Source: a virus. From it: 64,000 nt of DNA. The number at the start of each line of letters is the position of its first letter. Position 1 is the first letter of the stretch. Under the pieces are notes generated by a model, which worked only from the letters and a program-made list of their open reading frames with translations, did no database searches and was not told the origin of the DNA. Both the position numbers and the translations under genes were made by a program. Of the stretch, positions 38,978 to 46,614 are shown one piece after another. The stretch spans positions 1-64,000 of the IMG/VR virus record IMGVR_UViG_3300009499_000295. The stretch is one strand, 5' to 3'.

Positions 38978-39315
38978 GTAACTGCACAGGCTGTCACAAT
39001 TCTTTTGGGGATCATCCTAATCCACATAGTAGAGAGTGTACAATTTGTATACGGAATCCTAGGTATCCTACTATGAAGATGCCTGATAAGGCTACTATAG
39101 ATGGAGTAGAGGTAACAGTGCCCCAGGATCTGTACATTACTGAGGATAGAAAGAAGTTGGATGAGAAACGAATGTTAAAGAAACTGGCTGAGGTGGCAAA
39201 TACTATAAACCGAAGAAGGGAACATGAAAAGATCATTCCTCTTAAAAGACCTAAGCGTTTACGTCCAGCATATTCACCTTGGGAGGCATATTGGGACTAT
39301 GTCTACTGCCAGTGA
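38974..39315 (+). CDS. Small zinc protein
   Basis: A 113-residue protein: CTGC near residues 4-7, CTIC near 22-25, then a charged helical region and a Trp/Tyr-rich end. Overlaps neighbours. No tag. Confidence 0.6.
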   Translation: MSNCTGCHNSFGDHPNPHSRECTICIRNPRYPTMKMPDKATIDGVEVTVPQDLYITEDRKKLDEKRMLKKLAEVANTINRRREHEKIIPLKRPKRLRPAYSPWEAYWDYVYCQ

Positions 39316-39643
39316 GAAACACACGAAAGTTGAGTCTCCATCTGGAGGTACAATAGATCCAACTATGTTCGGGCGAAGGATCAGGGAACTACCAACGAAA
39401 GAGGATAATCCTAGTTCTCGTTACTTTGGACATTTGGTTTTCCCCTTTGGATTTAAGAAAGGTGCCCTAGAGCTTGAGGACCAGAACCTAGTATGGAATG
39501 GAGCAATCATTGTAAACTGGAATATTGATATTCCTTTTGAAGATGAGAAGAAAGATAGTAATCCTTCTTCTAGAACCTTTGGAAAGTTAGCAGATGTGAG
39601 GGAATTGATAGGAAATGACTACCAAGAAACGATCAGTATCTGA
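39299..39643 (+). CDS. Protein with two NPSSRxFG motifs
   Basis: A 114-residue protein with DNPSSRYFGHL near residues 36-46 and SNPSSRTFGKL near 86-96, each followed by a hydrophobic segment. Two internal copies in a protein with no zinc site make it a strong witness for selection on the peptide. ATG at 39299; longer readings run into the previous gene. Confidence 0.6.
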   Translation: MSTASEKHTKVESPSGGTIDPTMFGRRIRELPTKEDNPSSRYFGHLVFPFGFKKGALELEDQNLVWNGAIIVNWNIDIPFEDEKKDSNPSSRTFGKLADVRELIGNDYQETISI

Positions 39644-39980
39644 GTGGATAGAGTACTGTAAGAAGAATGCTAATGAGCATGGATTCACGATAGTTTGGGA
39701 AAGACAAGAAGGACCAATGAATCCTATAGAGAAGTTAATGAAGATTGTCTCAGAGTGTTCAGAGGCTTTAGAGGCCTATACTGCACAGAGTAAACCTAAT
39801 GATGGAAAGAATAAGATACACTGTGATAACTGGAAGGAACACTTTGAAGCAGAGATAGCTGACATTGTTATTCGTACATTACACTTAGTGGGAGACCTAG
39901 ATATTGATCTAGAAAGTATCTTAGAGAAGAAGATGAAGTATAATAAAAAGAGATCACACTTACATGGGAAGTTAACTTAG
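39615..39980 (+). CDS. MazG-like nucleotide pyrophosphohydrolase
   Basis: A 121-residue helical protein with KLMKIVSECSEALEAY and HFEAEIADIVIRTLHLVGDLDIDLE, the EExxE / ExxD metal site of MazG-like all-alpha pyrophosphohydrolases. Such enzymes hydrolyse (d)NTPs or alarmones. Fits with the dNTP-pool genes around it (reductase, DUF5664). Confidence 0.75.
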   Translation: MTTKKRSVSEWIEYCKKNANEHGFTIVWERQEGPMNPIEKLMKIVSECSEALEAYTAQSKPNDGKNKIHCDNWKEHFEAEIADIVIRTLHLVGDLDIDLESILEKKMKYNKKRSHLHGKLT

Positions 39981-40246
39981 TGAGACTACCATCTGCACCC
40001 TGTTGGGCATGTAAGCTAACCTACAGTTCAAGGGGACAACGTATTACTGTCTTTACCAAGGACTCTAAGAAGGTGGAGATTATGCTGTGTTCAATATGTT
40101 GGAATAGGCTCCTTAAAACCATTATAAACAGATACAGTGATGATATCATAGAAGAACTAATGCAGATGTGTGGAATGAAATTTAATCCTAGTAGTAGGAT
40201 AATCTGGAGGAAGGAAAGTGAAAAAGGAAAAGGAAAGAAAGTTTAA
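39980..40246 (+). CDS. Small zinc protein with FNPSSR
   Basis: An 88-residue protein with CWAC near residues 8-11 and CSIC near 37-40, and KFNPSSRIIW near residues 68-77, followed by a basic tail. GTG start at the previous stop. Confidence 0.65.
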   Translation: MRLPSAPCWACKLTYSSRGQRITVFTKDSKKVEIMLCSICWNRLLKTIINRYSDDIIEELMQMCGMKFNPSSRIIWRKESEKGKGKKV

Positions 40247-40505
40247 TCCGTCATCTAGAACAGATTCTGAGGAAAATCTTAAACCATTAGATAATCTTCA
40301 GGAAGGGGATAACTGTAAAGCTAATTGGCCTTTGTTTCAGAAGAGTGATGTAATTCTAAGGAAGATAGCAGAGGACTCTAGAGATGTTGCTAGAACTACA
40401 CTATGTTGGGAGAGAAAGAGCCATAAGAAAACAATAAGGTTTATTCTCTGGTTAGGTTTGGTTATTGGATCAATAATCGGTTTATTTATCGGGGTGATTA
40501 TCTGA
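40218..40505 (+). CDS. Membrane-tail protein with N-terminal FNPSSR
   Basis: A 95-residue protein starting MKKEKERKFNPSSR (motif at residues 9-14), then a soluble region and a C-terminal transmembrane helix (IRFILWLGLVIGSIIGLFIGVII). Together with the preceding gene this gives one motif at the end and one at the start of adjacent genes, only 60 bases apart. GTG start. Confidence 0.6.
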   Translation: MKKEKERKFNPSSRTDSEENLKPLDNLQEGDNCKANWPLFQKSDVILRKIAEDSRDVARTTLCWERKSHKKTIRFILWLGLVIGSIIGLFIGVII

Positions 40506-40891
40506 TGGAAAAGAAAAAGGTAGAGGATAATAAGAATATAAGGAAGTTCCCAGGAGGAGCAACTAGGGATACAGAGAGAAATAAATTGGATTACGAAGGT
40601 TTCTTCTCACCACTAGTACTACAGGCCTGTGCTGTGTATATGCATAAGCATAGATTACAGACTGATGGTTCATTCAGAGACAGTGATAATTGGCAGAAGA
40701 TGTATGGGGAGAAACACTATGATGTATGTATGAAGTCACTAACCAGACACTTTATGGATGTGTGGCTGGAACACAGAGGGTCCAAGAGTAGGGATGGTCA
40801 GAAGGACGCCCTGTGTGGACTGATATTCAATGCAAGAGCTTATTTGTTCAAGATGTTGAAAGAGGAAGAAGAGAAGAAAGAGACCCCATAA
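40505..40891 (+). CDS. DUF5664-like dATP/dGTP diphosphohydrolase
   Basis: A 128-residue helical protein with FSPLVLQACAVYMHKHR, DSDNWQ, SLTRHFMDVWLEHRG and FNARAYLFKML, the pattern of the phage DUF5664 family (dATP/dGTP diphosphohydrolase, N-terminal type). It probably acts on deoxynucleotides. Next to MazG and downstream of the reductase. Confidence 0.7.
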   Translation: MEKKKVEDNKNIRKFPGGATRDTERNKLDYEGFFSPLVLQACAVYMHKHRLQTDGSFRDSDNWQKMYGEKHYDVCMKSLTRHFMDVWLEHRGSKSRDGQKDALCGLIFNARAYLFKMLKEEEEKKETP

Positions 40892-40908
40892 GTATCGTAC
40901 GCTGGGAC

Positions 40909-40926
40909 GGAAGGTCTAGACCCTTC
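40909..40926 (+). other. Imperfect inverted repeat in the gap
   Basis: GGAAGGTCTAGACCCTTC is an AAGGTCTAGACCTT palindrome with one extra C. It lies in the 48-base gap between the DUF5664 gene and the next gene and could be an operator or part of a terminator. The gap otherwise has little structure. Confidence 0.3.
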
Positions 40927-40939
40927 ATGGTTTATCACT

Positions 40940-41203
40940 ATGAACGTTCTAGTAGCGGTAATGGATAGGTCGATAACAATGAAGAACATAGAAGATATAC
41001 TAAGAGAGTGTGTAGGACATAGAGTAACTATTACTTTCTGCTCTGTCGATGAACCAAAACTTAGGGAAGTTTCGGGAATCTTAGTGCAAGTTGAGGAACA
41101 AGTTATTACCTTTAAGTTGTTTGATAACTATGGAGGGTCTGACCTTTACCACCTCAATCGGCATAGTTGTACACTGCATAGTGTAATAGATGAAGGAAAG
41201 TGA
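40940..41203 (+). CDS. Small beta-rich protein
   Basis: An 87-residue protein with strands VTITFCS, VSGILVQVEEQVITFKLF that recall an Sm-like or OB fold; no family assigned. Several ATG codons near the start (40940, 40961, 40979) leave the N-terminus uncertain. Confidence 0.55.
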   Translation: MNVLVAVMDRSITMKNIEDILRECVGHRVTITFCSVDEPKLREVSGILVQVEEQVITFKLFDNYGGSDLYHLNRHSCTLHSVIDEGK

Positions 41204-41204
41204 A

Positions 41205-41765
41205 ATGAGTAAGAAAGTAGCCATAATTGGAGCACAGAACTGCGGTAAGACTACCTCACTCTACTATCTCTGTTACAAGTTGAAGAAGAGGAACATAAAG
41301 TTAGGAGTAGGTCATGAGGTGGCTAGGGAATGTCCATACCCTCTAAATGCTAAGGGAGGACTACTTACTCAGTTATGGATACTTTTTAAACAGATGGAGA
41401 GAGAGGCTAAGTTAGAAGGTTACTATGAGGATATAATCATAGATCGATCTGTCTTTGATTGTGTTCCTTATTGTGATCAGTTAACAAGATGGGGAATCAT
41501 AAAAAGGAAAGACTCGAAGTTTGTCTCTGAGAGTGCTTTTGCCTGGGCTAAGAACCATCCTTATTCTCTGTTAGTCTACCTAGAACCTTTATCCCCAGAA
41601 ACAAATACAAAGAACGGTAGTGGAAAGTACCAAACCTCAATAGTAGAACACTTTGAGAGACTACTAAAGAAGATAGATACTCCCATAAAAAGGGTGGATA
41701 TAGCTCCCAAGGATGAAAGATGTAAGAAGGTATATAAGATTGTCAAAAGACACATCTATGGATGA
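41205..41765 (+). CDS. P-loop kinase, NadR/thymidylate-kinase-like
   Basis: A 186-residue protein with Walker A GAQNCGKT (9-16) and IIIDRSVFD as the kinase DRS motif, then a helical lid. The pattern resembles NadR-type ribosylnicotinamide kinases and phage deoxynucleoside kinases (AAA_28). A nucleotidyltransferase at 63071 could be an NAD-pathway partner. ATG at 41205 has GGAAAG upstream. Confidence 0.65.
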   Translation: MSKKVAIIGAQNCGKTTSLYYLCYKLKKRNIKLGVGHEVARECPYPLNAKGGLLTQLWILFKQMEREAKLEGYYEDIIIDRSVFDCVPYCDQLTRWGIIKRKDSKFVSESAFAWAKNHPYSLLVYLEPLSPETNTKNGSGKYQTSIVEHFERLLKKIDTPIKRVDIAPKDERCKKVYKIVKRHIYG

Positions 41766-41925
41766 TAAGGTTTGCTTTGGAGAGCACGGATTACATGAAC
41801 TCTGCAATGAGTGTCCACTTAGAAGAAGGTGTCAACGCTTTACAGCAGCAGAGAAGCAGGTATCTATCCGTCATAAAGGTAAATATACTGGTAAGGGCAA
41901 AGAGAGAAGGAGAGAACGTTACTGA
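41758..41925 (+). CDS. Small Cys-rich protein
   Basis: A 55-residue protein with Cys near residues 6, 16, 19 and 25 (ELCNECPLRRRC), a possible Fe-S or zinc site, and a basic tail. The chosen ATG overlaps the kinase stop; an earlier in-frame ATG exists. Confidence 0.5.
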   Translation: MDDKVCFGEHGLHELCNECPLRRRCQRFTAAEKQVSIRHKGKYTGKGKERRRERY

Positions 41926-41963
41926 AACGTATCATGGGTATTAAAAAAGGAGATGAATAAGAA

Positions 41964-42926
41964 TTGAAAGAGAAAGAGAGATTAGAGAAACTTAAGGAGA
42001 AATACGGAATAAGCCGTATAGGGAAACTAGCTGTGCATGACGATGCAGACGGGATTAGTTCAGGGGTATTGCTCACCTATGTCTTTAAGACTGCGGAAGT
42101 TATGGCTCCTGAGATCTTTGGAGAGGTTGAGGATGCTGACGTTTGTACTGATATGAGACCAGTCGATCCTGAATGGAAGGGTCTATGCTTTGATCACCAC
42201 CCAGGACATCCAGAAGAGAAAGATAGAAAATATAAACTGGTCTGGGGAGATCAACCTGCAACTAAGGTAGTATACGATGTTTTCAAGGATCAGATCCCAG
42301 AGGAACATGCCTGGAAAGCAGTCATCGGAACCTGTGGAGATGGTAGGGCCGATATCATACCGATAGACTTGTGGAAGAAGTTCCCAATGTTACTATCACA
42401 CTTCCAGAATGTTTATGATAGCAGAGGACAAATAAGACTGTATCCCATGCCAATGTATATGAGAGTAGTCTCAGGTATCAATGCCTGTTGTAAGATTCCT
42501 GGGAAATGGTACGTGGCCTACACTGTACTTCGTGCAGCGGATAGTCCACTTGACATAATCTTTGACGATGCTATAAACTTGGCAAGAAAGCTAGTAAATG
42601 AGGAGAGAAAGCGAGCTGTTAAGGATCACCCGATTGTCGACTTGAATGACTATATTCGAGTTTGGCCTATCGAGAGTGAATACAGGATCCAGAGAGGCTT
42701 AGCTTGGAAGGCAAACAATGTAGACCATAAAACTTCAGTCGTTGTTAACACGAAGACGAGTACCATGAGTATTAGGGGTATTCTAGCAACACTTATATGC
42801 AGCGAACTGACTAAGAAAGGTTATGAGGTCGGTGGTCATCCTGGGTTTGCTGGAGGAATTCTCAAGGAAGAGAAGAACCAGGACTATAAGAAACTAATAC
42901 AGGACCTCAAGGATATTAAAATTTAG
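41964..42926 (+). CDS. DHH-family phosphoesterase (RecJ/GAN-like)
   Basis: A 320-residue protein with HDDADG (25-30), DMRP, FDHHPGH (DHH at 77-79), a central ACGDG-type segment and GGHPGFAGG near the end, matching DHH-DHHA1 proteins. Archaeal relatives (RecJ/GAN) are 5'-3' exonucleases linked to replication; other DHH proteins degrade nanoRNA or cyclic dinucleotides. Position directly before the SSB-like, RadA and polymerase genes favours DNA repair or replication. TTG start with GGAGATG upstream. Confidence 0.75.
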   Translation: MKEKERLEKLKEKYGISRIGKLAVHDDADGISSGVLLTYVFKTAEVMAPEIFGEVEDADVCTDMRPVDPEWKGLCFDHHPGHPEEKDRKYKLVWGDQPATKVVYDVFKDQIPEEHAWKAVIGTCGDGRADIIPIDLWKKFPMLLSHFQNVYDSRGQIRLYPMPMYMRVVSGINACCKIPGKWYVAYTVLRAADSPLDIIFDDAINLARKLVNEERKRAVKDHPIVDLNDYIRVWPIESEYRIQRGLAWKANNVDHKTSVVVNTKTSTMSIRGILATLICSELTKKGYEVGGHPGFAGGILKEEKNQDYKKLIQDLKDIKI

Positions 42927-42938
42927 GGAGGAAAGGAA

Positions 42939-44003
42939 ATGACTATGAAGAAAGAAGCCTATTTGAAGAAATGGGCTAAGGAAACTGGAAAGACCATAGA
43001 TGAATTGTCAGAGATCTGGAAACAGACAGAAGAGCGGATGGAAAGATTAGGAATAGATGACAAGAGAGCCTTACAACTAGCCTTTAGAAGAAAACTTAGA
43101 GGCGCTGTGTTCGGCAAAGGTAAAACAAGACGAACCCCGCAAGAGTTCTTTGGGTTTGTGTGCGGTACCTCTCGTCTAATAGACTGGGATGAGATACGAA
43201 GGAACAAAGCTCTTAAGAGAGATAATGAAGACCATACAAATGCTGTTCTGGGAGGCATAGTGGATGAAGCAGGAAACCCACTAGATGACAGAGAAACCAT
43301 CTACCGTTTTGGTGAGAAAGTAGAAAATCCTAACTTTAGGAAACCTCTAGTAGGTCACGCCTATGATAGGAAGGTCTATGGAGTCGCTAGGATGGAAGGT
43401 GATACTGATCCTAAAGTGTTCAGACTAAACCTGAAAGGAAAGACTGCAAAAGAGTTCAGGGGTTGGAAGCCCTTTGTTGCTGTAAGATTTCTAGCACTGG
43501 TCTATGGAAAAGAAGGACAAGACTTCTATGAACTATACCCATCTAGGATAACTAAGTTCCAAACTGATAATAAGACAAAGATAGACTTCGAGCAGTGGAT
43601 TAGAACTGCTTCACATGTCTACAAGCTTGATAAAGTTGATCAGGCTTTCAATTCAGTTGATGGACAAAAGAACAAGTGGGTGTTCATTGAGGCAGATCTG
43701 GACTACATCAATCCAAATGTTGACGAAGATCGAGGACAGAGATCCTTGAACATAGCAGACGATATTGTGGGTCTACAAACCTATCGTGTTCGTTTGCCAC
43801 AGGATTTCCCTATAACATTTAGCGAGTTCTCTCGTATAATTGTCATGGGTGAGATACAGAAGTGGAAGAGGAAGGATGATTCAGAGGCAACCTCTATAGA
43901 AGGCTTTGGTGTCTTCCCAATTCCAGGTCAATCGGTCAAGATGCCTGATAAGACATCCTTACCCGCAGAACCTTCAGAAGAACCAATAATTCTCTGGGAG
44001 TAA
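42939..44003 (+). CDS. Candidate OB-fold ssDNA-binding protein
   Basis: A 354-residue protein without recognised catalytic motifs. Its N-terminal helical part is followed by strand-rich segments (FRLNLKGK, WKPFVAVRFLALVYGK, ARINT-type) that suggest OB folds. Location between the DHH nuclease and the RadA-like gene is where an SSB/RPA would be expected. Family not established from sequence alone. Confidence 0.5.
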   Translation: MTMKKEAYLKKWAKETGKTIDELSEIWKQTEERMERLGIDDKRALQLAFRRKLRGAVFGKGKTRRTPQEFFGFVCGTSRLIDWDEIRRNKALKRDNEDHTNAVLGGIVDEAGNPLDDRETIYRFGEKVENPNFRKPLVGHAYDRKVYGVARMEGDTDPKVFRLNLKGKTAKEFRGWKPFVAVRFLALVYGKEGQDFYELYPSRITKFQTDNKTKIDFEQWIRTASHVYKLDKVDQAFNSVDGQKNKWVFIEADLDYINPNVDEDRGQRSLNIADDIVGLQTYRVRLPQDFPITFSEFSRIIVMGEIQKWKRKDDSEATSIEGFGVFPIPGQSVKMPDKTSLPAEPSEEPIILWE

Positions 44004-44064
44004 TCTCAGGGAACCCCCTCTTATTTAGAGGAATTAGAGAAATTAACTAAAAGGAGAGATTAAG

Positions 44065-45015
44065 ATGAAAGACACAGTAACAAAGTTAAGTTCTGGAGTA
44101 AAAGAAATTGATGATATGCTAGAGGGTGGTATCTTGCTTGGTGCACCGGCTTTAGTTTATGGTATTCCGAACCTTGGAAAAACTTGGCTTAGTTTTCAAT
44201 TGTGCTGTATGAGCACACGGGATCCAAAACACGGTGGTCTTGGAAGAAGAGCCCTTTACTTAGATACTGAGACTTTCTTTACTAGGGATACATTCGATAG
44301 ATTCTACAAGTACTTTAAGGCAAGATGGCCTGATCTACCTGAGGAACCTATGATTGATGTCAAAATAGTCCCCGATATATTCAAGCTTGGTAAGCTTTTT
44401 GGTATCGACTATGAGATTATCCATGAAGAGAAAAGGGTCAGTATGATATCAAGATTTCCTACCAAGAGACAGAAAGCCTTGAAGAGATCAGGAAACACAA
44501 AGCTGAAGACTACAACTAAGTCAAGTGACTATATCCTTGATTCTAAGTTGTACCAGATGTTACAGGAAAAGAAGTATGGTATTGTCGTAATTGACTCCAT
44601 CACTGCTCCTATAAAGAGCGTAATTCCTTCTGCTGCACAAAACTTCCCAGCTAGAGCAAGTATTCTTCAAGAACTACTTGGAACCTTCTACACAATCTGT
44701 CAGGAGAATGATTGTGCAATCTTTATGACAGACCACATTACAAGATCCCCCATGTCACCAGGATATGTGTACGGACTTGGAGCACCTTGGGGTGGACAAG
44801 ACGTAACATACTATGTGAAGATACAACTAGGGCTATACAGAGCACTGAAGGCCCAGAGAGAGATGTATCCCGGAGAGGGACAAAGACTGCGAAGGGTAGA
44901 GAGACATAGATATCCAGGACTAGAAAAGTCTTTAGTTCTAGTGCACTTAGCTAAGGACACTGGTTACAAGAGTCTAGGCTCTGGAACTGGTGGTAAAGCA
45001 AGACCAGCTAGTTAG
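44065..45015 (+). CDS. RadA/RecA-family recombinase
   Basis: A 316-residue protein starting with the archaeal-type GVKEIDDMLEGGI, Walker A GIPNLGKT (33-40), a Walker B segment (IVVIDSITA) and DHITRSP. It is shorter than host RadA and lacks the N-terminal HhH domain, like other viral or RadB-type members. It would form filaments on ssDNA for recombination or replication restart. The 61-base gap upstream contains CTTATTTAGAGG and AAGGAGAGA, the SD. Confidence 0.8.
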   Translation: MKDTVTKLSSGVKEIDDMLEGGILLGAPALVYGIPNLGKTWLSFQLCCMSTRDPKHGGLGRRALYLDTETFFTRDTFDRFYKYFKARWPDLPEEPMIDVKIVPDIFKLGKLFGIDYEIIHEEKRVSMISRFPTKRQKALKRSGNTKLKTTTKSSDYILDSKLYQMLQEKKYGIVVIDSITAPIKSVIPSAAQNFPARASILQELLGTFYTICQENDCAIFMTDHITRSPMSPGYVYGLGAPWGGQDVTYYVKIQLGLYRALKAQREMYPGEGQRLRRVERHRYPGLEKSLVLVHLAKDTGYKSLGSGTGGKARPAS

Positions 45016-45035
45016 AATTTTAAGGAGGGATAGGA

Positions 45036-45242
45036 ATGGAGGAAAGGAGTGGAAGAAAGATAATGAAGGCACTAGGTGCAGAGGATCAAAAGTACCCTTG
45101 CGTTTGGTATGAGAAGGTTAACTGCCCGATCAGAACCAAATGGAAGTTAGCACCTGAGAATCTCACACCTTGGTGCACTGTCTGTAAGCAGATAGGTTAT
45201 CTAGATGAACAGAAAGAGAAGACTTCTAAGGAGGATAAATAA
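45036..45242 (+). CDS. Small Cys-containing protein
   Basis: A 68-residue protein with Cys near residues 22, 30, 47 and 50 (WCTVCKQ), a likely zinc site. AAGGAGGGA precedes the start. It is immediately before the ERCC4 nuclease. Function unknown. Confidence 0.55.
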   Translation: MEERSGRKIMKALGAEDQKYPCVWYEKVNCPIRTKWKLAPENLTPWCTVCKQIGYLDEQKEKTSKEDK

Positions 45243-45968
45243 TTGCCAGAGGTTGTAATAAATGAGCTGTCTTCTGATAGTTCAACCCCTGTTTCTTTAG
45301 TGGAGAATGGTAATGGTAATGGAAGTTCTGTCAGAGTAATGATTATGGACTCACATGAACCAAAGGATATAGCTGAGAAACTTAGACAAAAAGGAATACC
45401 TGTCTCAGTAGAGTTCCTATCCTCAGGAGACTACATCTTTAGTAATATTGGGATAGAGAGGAAGACCCTGACTGATCTCTGGGGCTCTATAACTTCTAAG
45501 GATAAGAGGATCTGGAGACAGATGTTTGAGTTGAAGAGAAACTTTGAGAGACCATTCCTTATTGTAGAGTCATTTAACTTTGCATACCTAAGAGACCCAT
45601 CCTACAGTAAACAGATATGGGGAACACTAGCATCAATAGCCCTACTGGGAATCAATGTGATTACAATAGCATCCAAGATGGGTGGGTCTAAGGAGTTTAT
45701 AGACTTTATGAACTACCTGTACTTCTCAGCAGATAAGACTAAGAAGACATCAAGACCCCTACCTAAGAAGAGTGCCAATCCTAAGGATATCTTTAGGGAC
45801 AGTCTGTGTATGGTTCCTCAGATAGGTCCAGTAACAGCTAGAAAGTTAATGGCTAGGTTCAGGTCATTTGAGGCACTATGTGTAGCTAGTCAGGAGGATC
45901 TAAGTAGTCTTTGTGGAAGAACAAAGTATCAGATGCTTTGGAGGATTTTACATGGAGAGAATCCATAA
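45243..45968 (+). CDS. XPF/ERCC4-type nuclease
   Basis: A 241-residue protein with an ERCC4 nuclease domain: Asp36, GDYIF (62-66), IERKTLTDL (Glu72, Lys74) and then a C-terminal HhH2 segment (VPQIGPVTARKLMARF). This is the short, helicase-less archaeal XPF/Mus81 form, which cuts branched or flap DNA, often with PCNA. The TTG start has AAGGAGG upstream. N-terminal 28 residues are disordered. Confidence 0.8.
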   Translation: MPEVVINELSSDSSTPVSLVENGNGNGSSVRVMIMDSHEPKDIAEKLRQKGIPVSVEFLSSGDYIFSNIGIERKTLTDLWGSITSKDKRIWRQMFELKRNFERPFLIVESFNFAYLRDPSYSKQIWGTLASIALLGINVITIASKMGGSKEFIDFMNYLYFSADKTKKTSRPLPKKSANPKDIFRDSLCMVPQIGPVTARKLMARFRSFEALCVASQEDLSSLCGRTKYQMLWRILHGENP

Positions 45969-46162
45969 TGCGTAATGGACCTACACCCTTAGCACCCTAC
46001 ACCCATTTTAGTTTCTGTCCTGTATGTGGATGGGAGTATGAAACTTGGAGTGAGGATGTAGAGTTTCGTTGTTTTGAGTGTCGTCACTTTATTGTCCTAA
46101 GGAAGGATATGAGTTATCCTACAGAGGTAAAGGATGAACCCTCAAGTAGGTGGTTTAGTTGA
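45968..46162 (+). CDS. Small zinc protein ending EPSSRWFS
   Basis: A 64-residue protein: CPVC near residues 17-20, CFEC near 35-38 and the C-terminal end DEPSSRWFS, a drifted tag (Glu for Asn). Starts inside the previous stop (TAATG). Confidence 0.6.
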   Translation: MRNGPTPLAPYTHFSFCPVCGWEYETWSEDVEFRCFECRHFIVLRKDMSYPTEVKDEPSSRWFS

Positions 46163-46614
46163 AGAGGAGAAGAAATCCTGATTCGTTAAGATCGAATCCT
46201 GAGAAGAATAGAGAATATAAACGAGATTGGATAAGACGATGGAGAAGGAAATCCCCCGAAGAAGCAAAGGAAAAGAAAAAGAAATGGCAGGATAAGAACA
46301 TAGAACATTTACGGAAACATTGGAGAGAATACAACCGAAAAAGATTACAAAAGCTCCGAACAGCAATCTTAGAAATTCTTGGAAATAAATGTGAAAGATG
46401 CGGTTTCGAAGATTATAGAGCTCTACAAATAGATCATATTCATGGTGGAGGAACTAAAGAATCAAAGTCCTTCAATCATGGGCATAGTTATTATGTTTAT
46501 ATTTTAAAGAAACTAAAGAAAGGATCTAAGGACTATCAATGTCTGTGTGCTAATTGTAACTGGATTAAACGAGTTGACAGAAAAGAAACTGGACATAGTT
46601 GGGGAGGGAAATAA
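46159..46614 (+). CDS. HNH endonuclease-like protein
   Basis: A 151-residue protein: a very basic N-terminal half (RRNPDSLRSNPEKNREYKRDW) and an HNH domain with CERCG near residues 80-84, IDHIHGG and CANCNWIKR, the zinc-binding His-Me layout. Codon use is more AT-rich than its neighbours. A lone HNH gene next to a DNA polymerase gene is typical of a free-standing homing endonuclease. TTG start. Confidence 0.7.
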   Translation: MKRRRNPDSLRSNPEKNREYKRDWIRRWRRKSPEEAKEKKKKWQDKNIEHLRKHWREYNRKRLQKLRTAILEILGNKCERCGFEDYRALQIDHIHGGGTKESKSFNHGHSYYVYILKKLKKGSKDYQCLCANCNWIKRVDRKETGHSWGGK

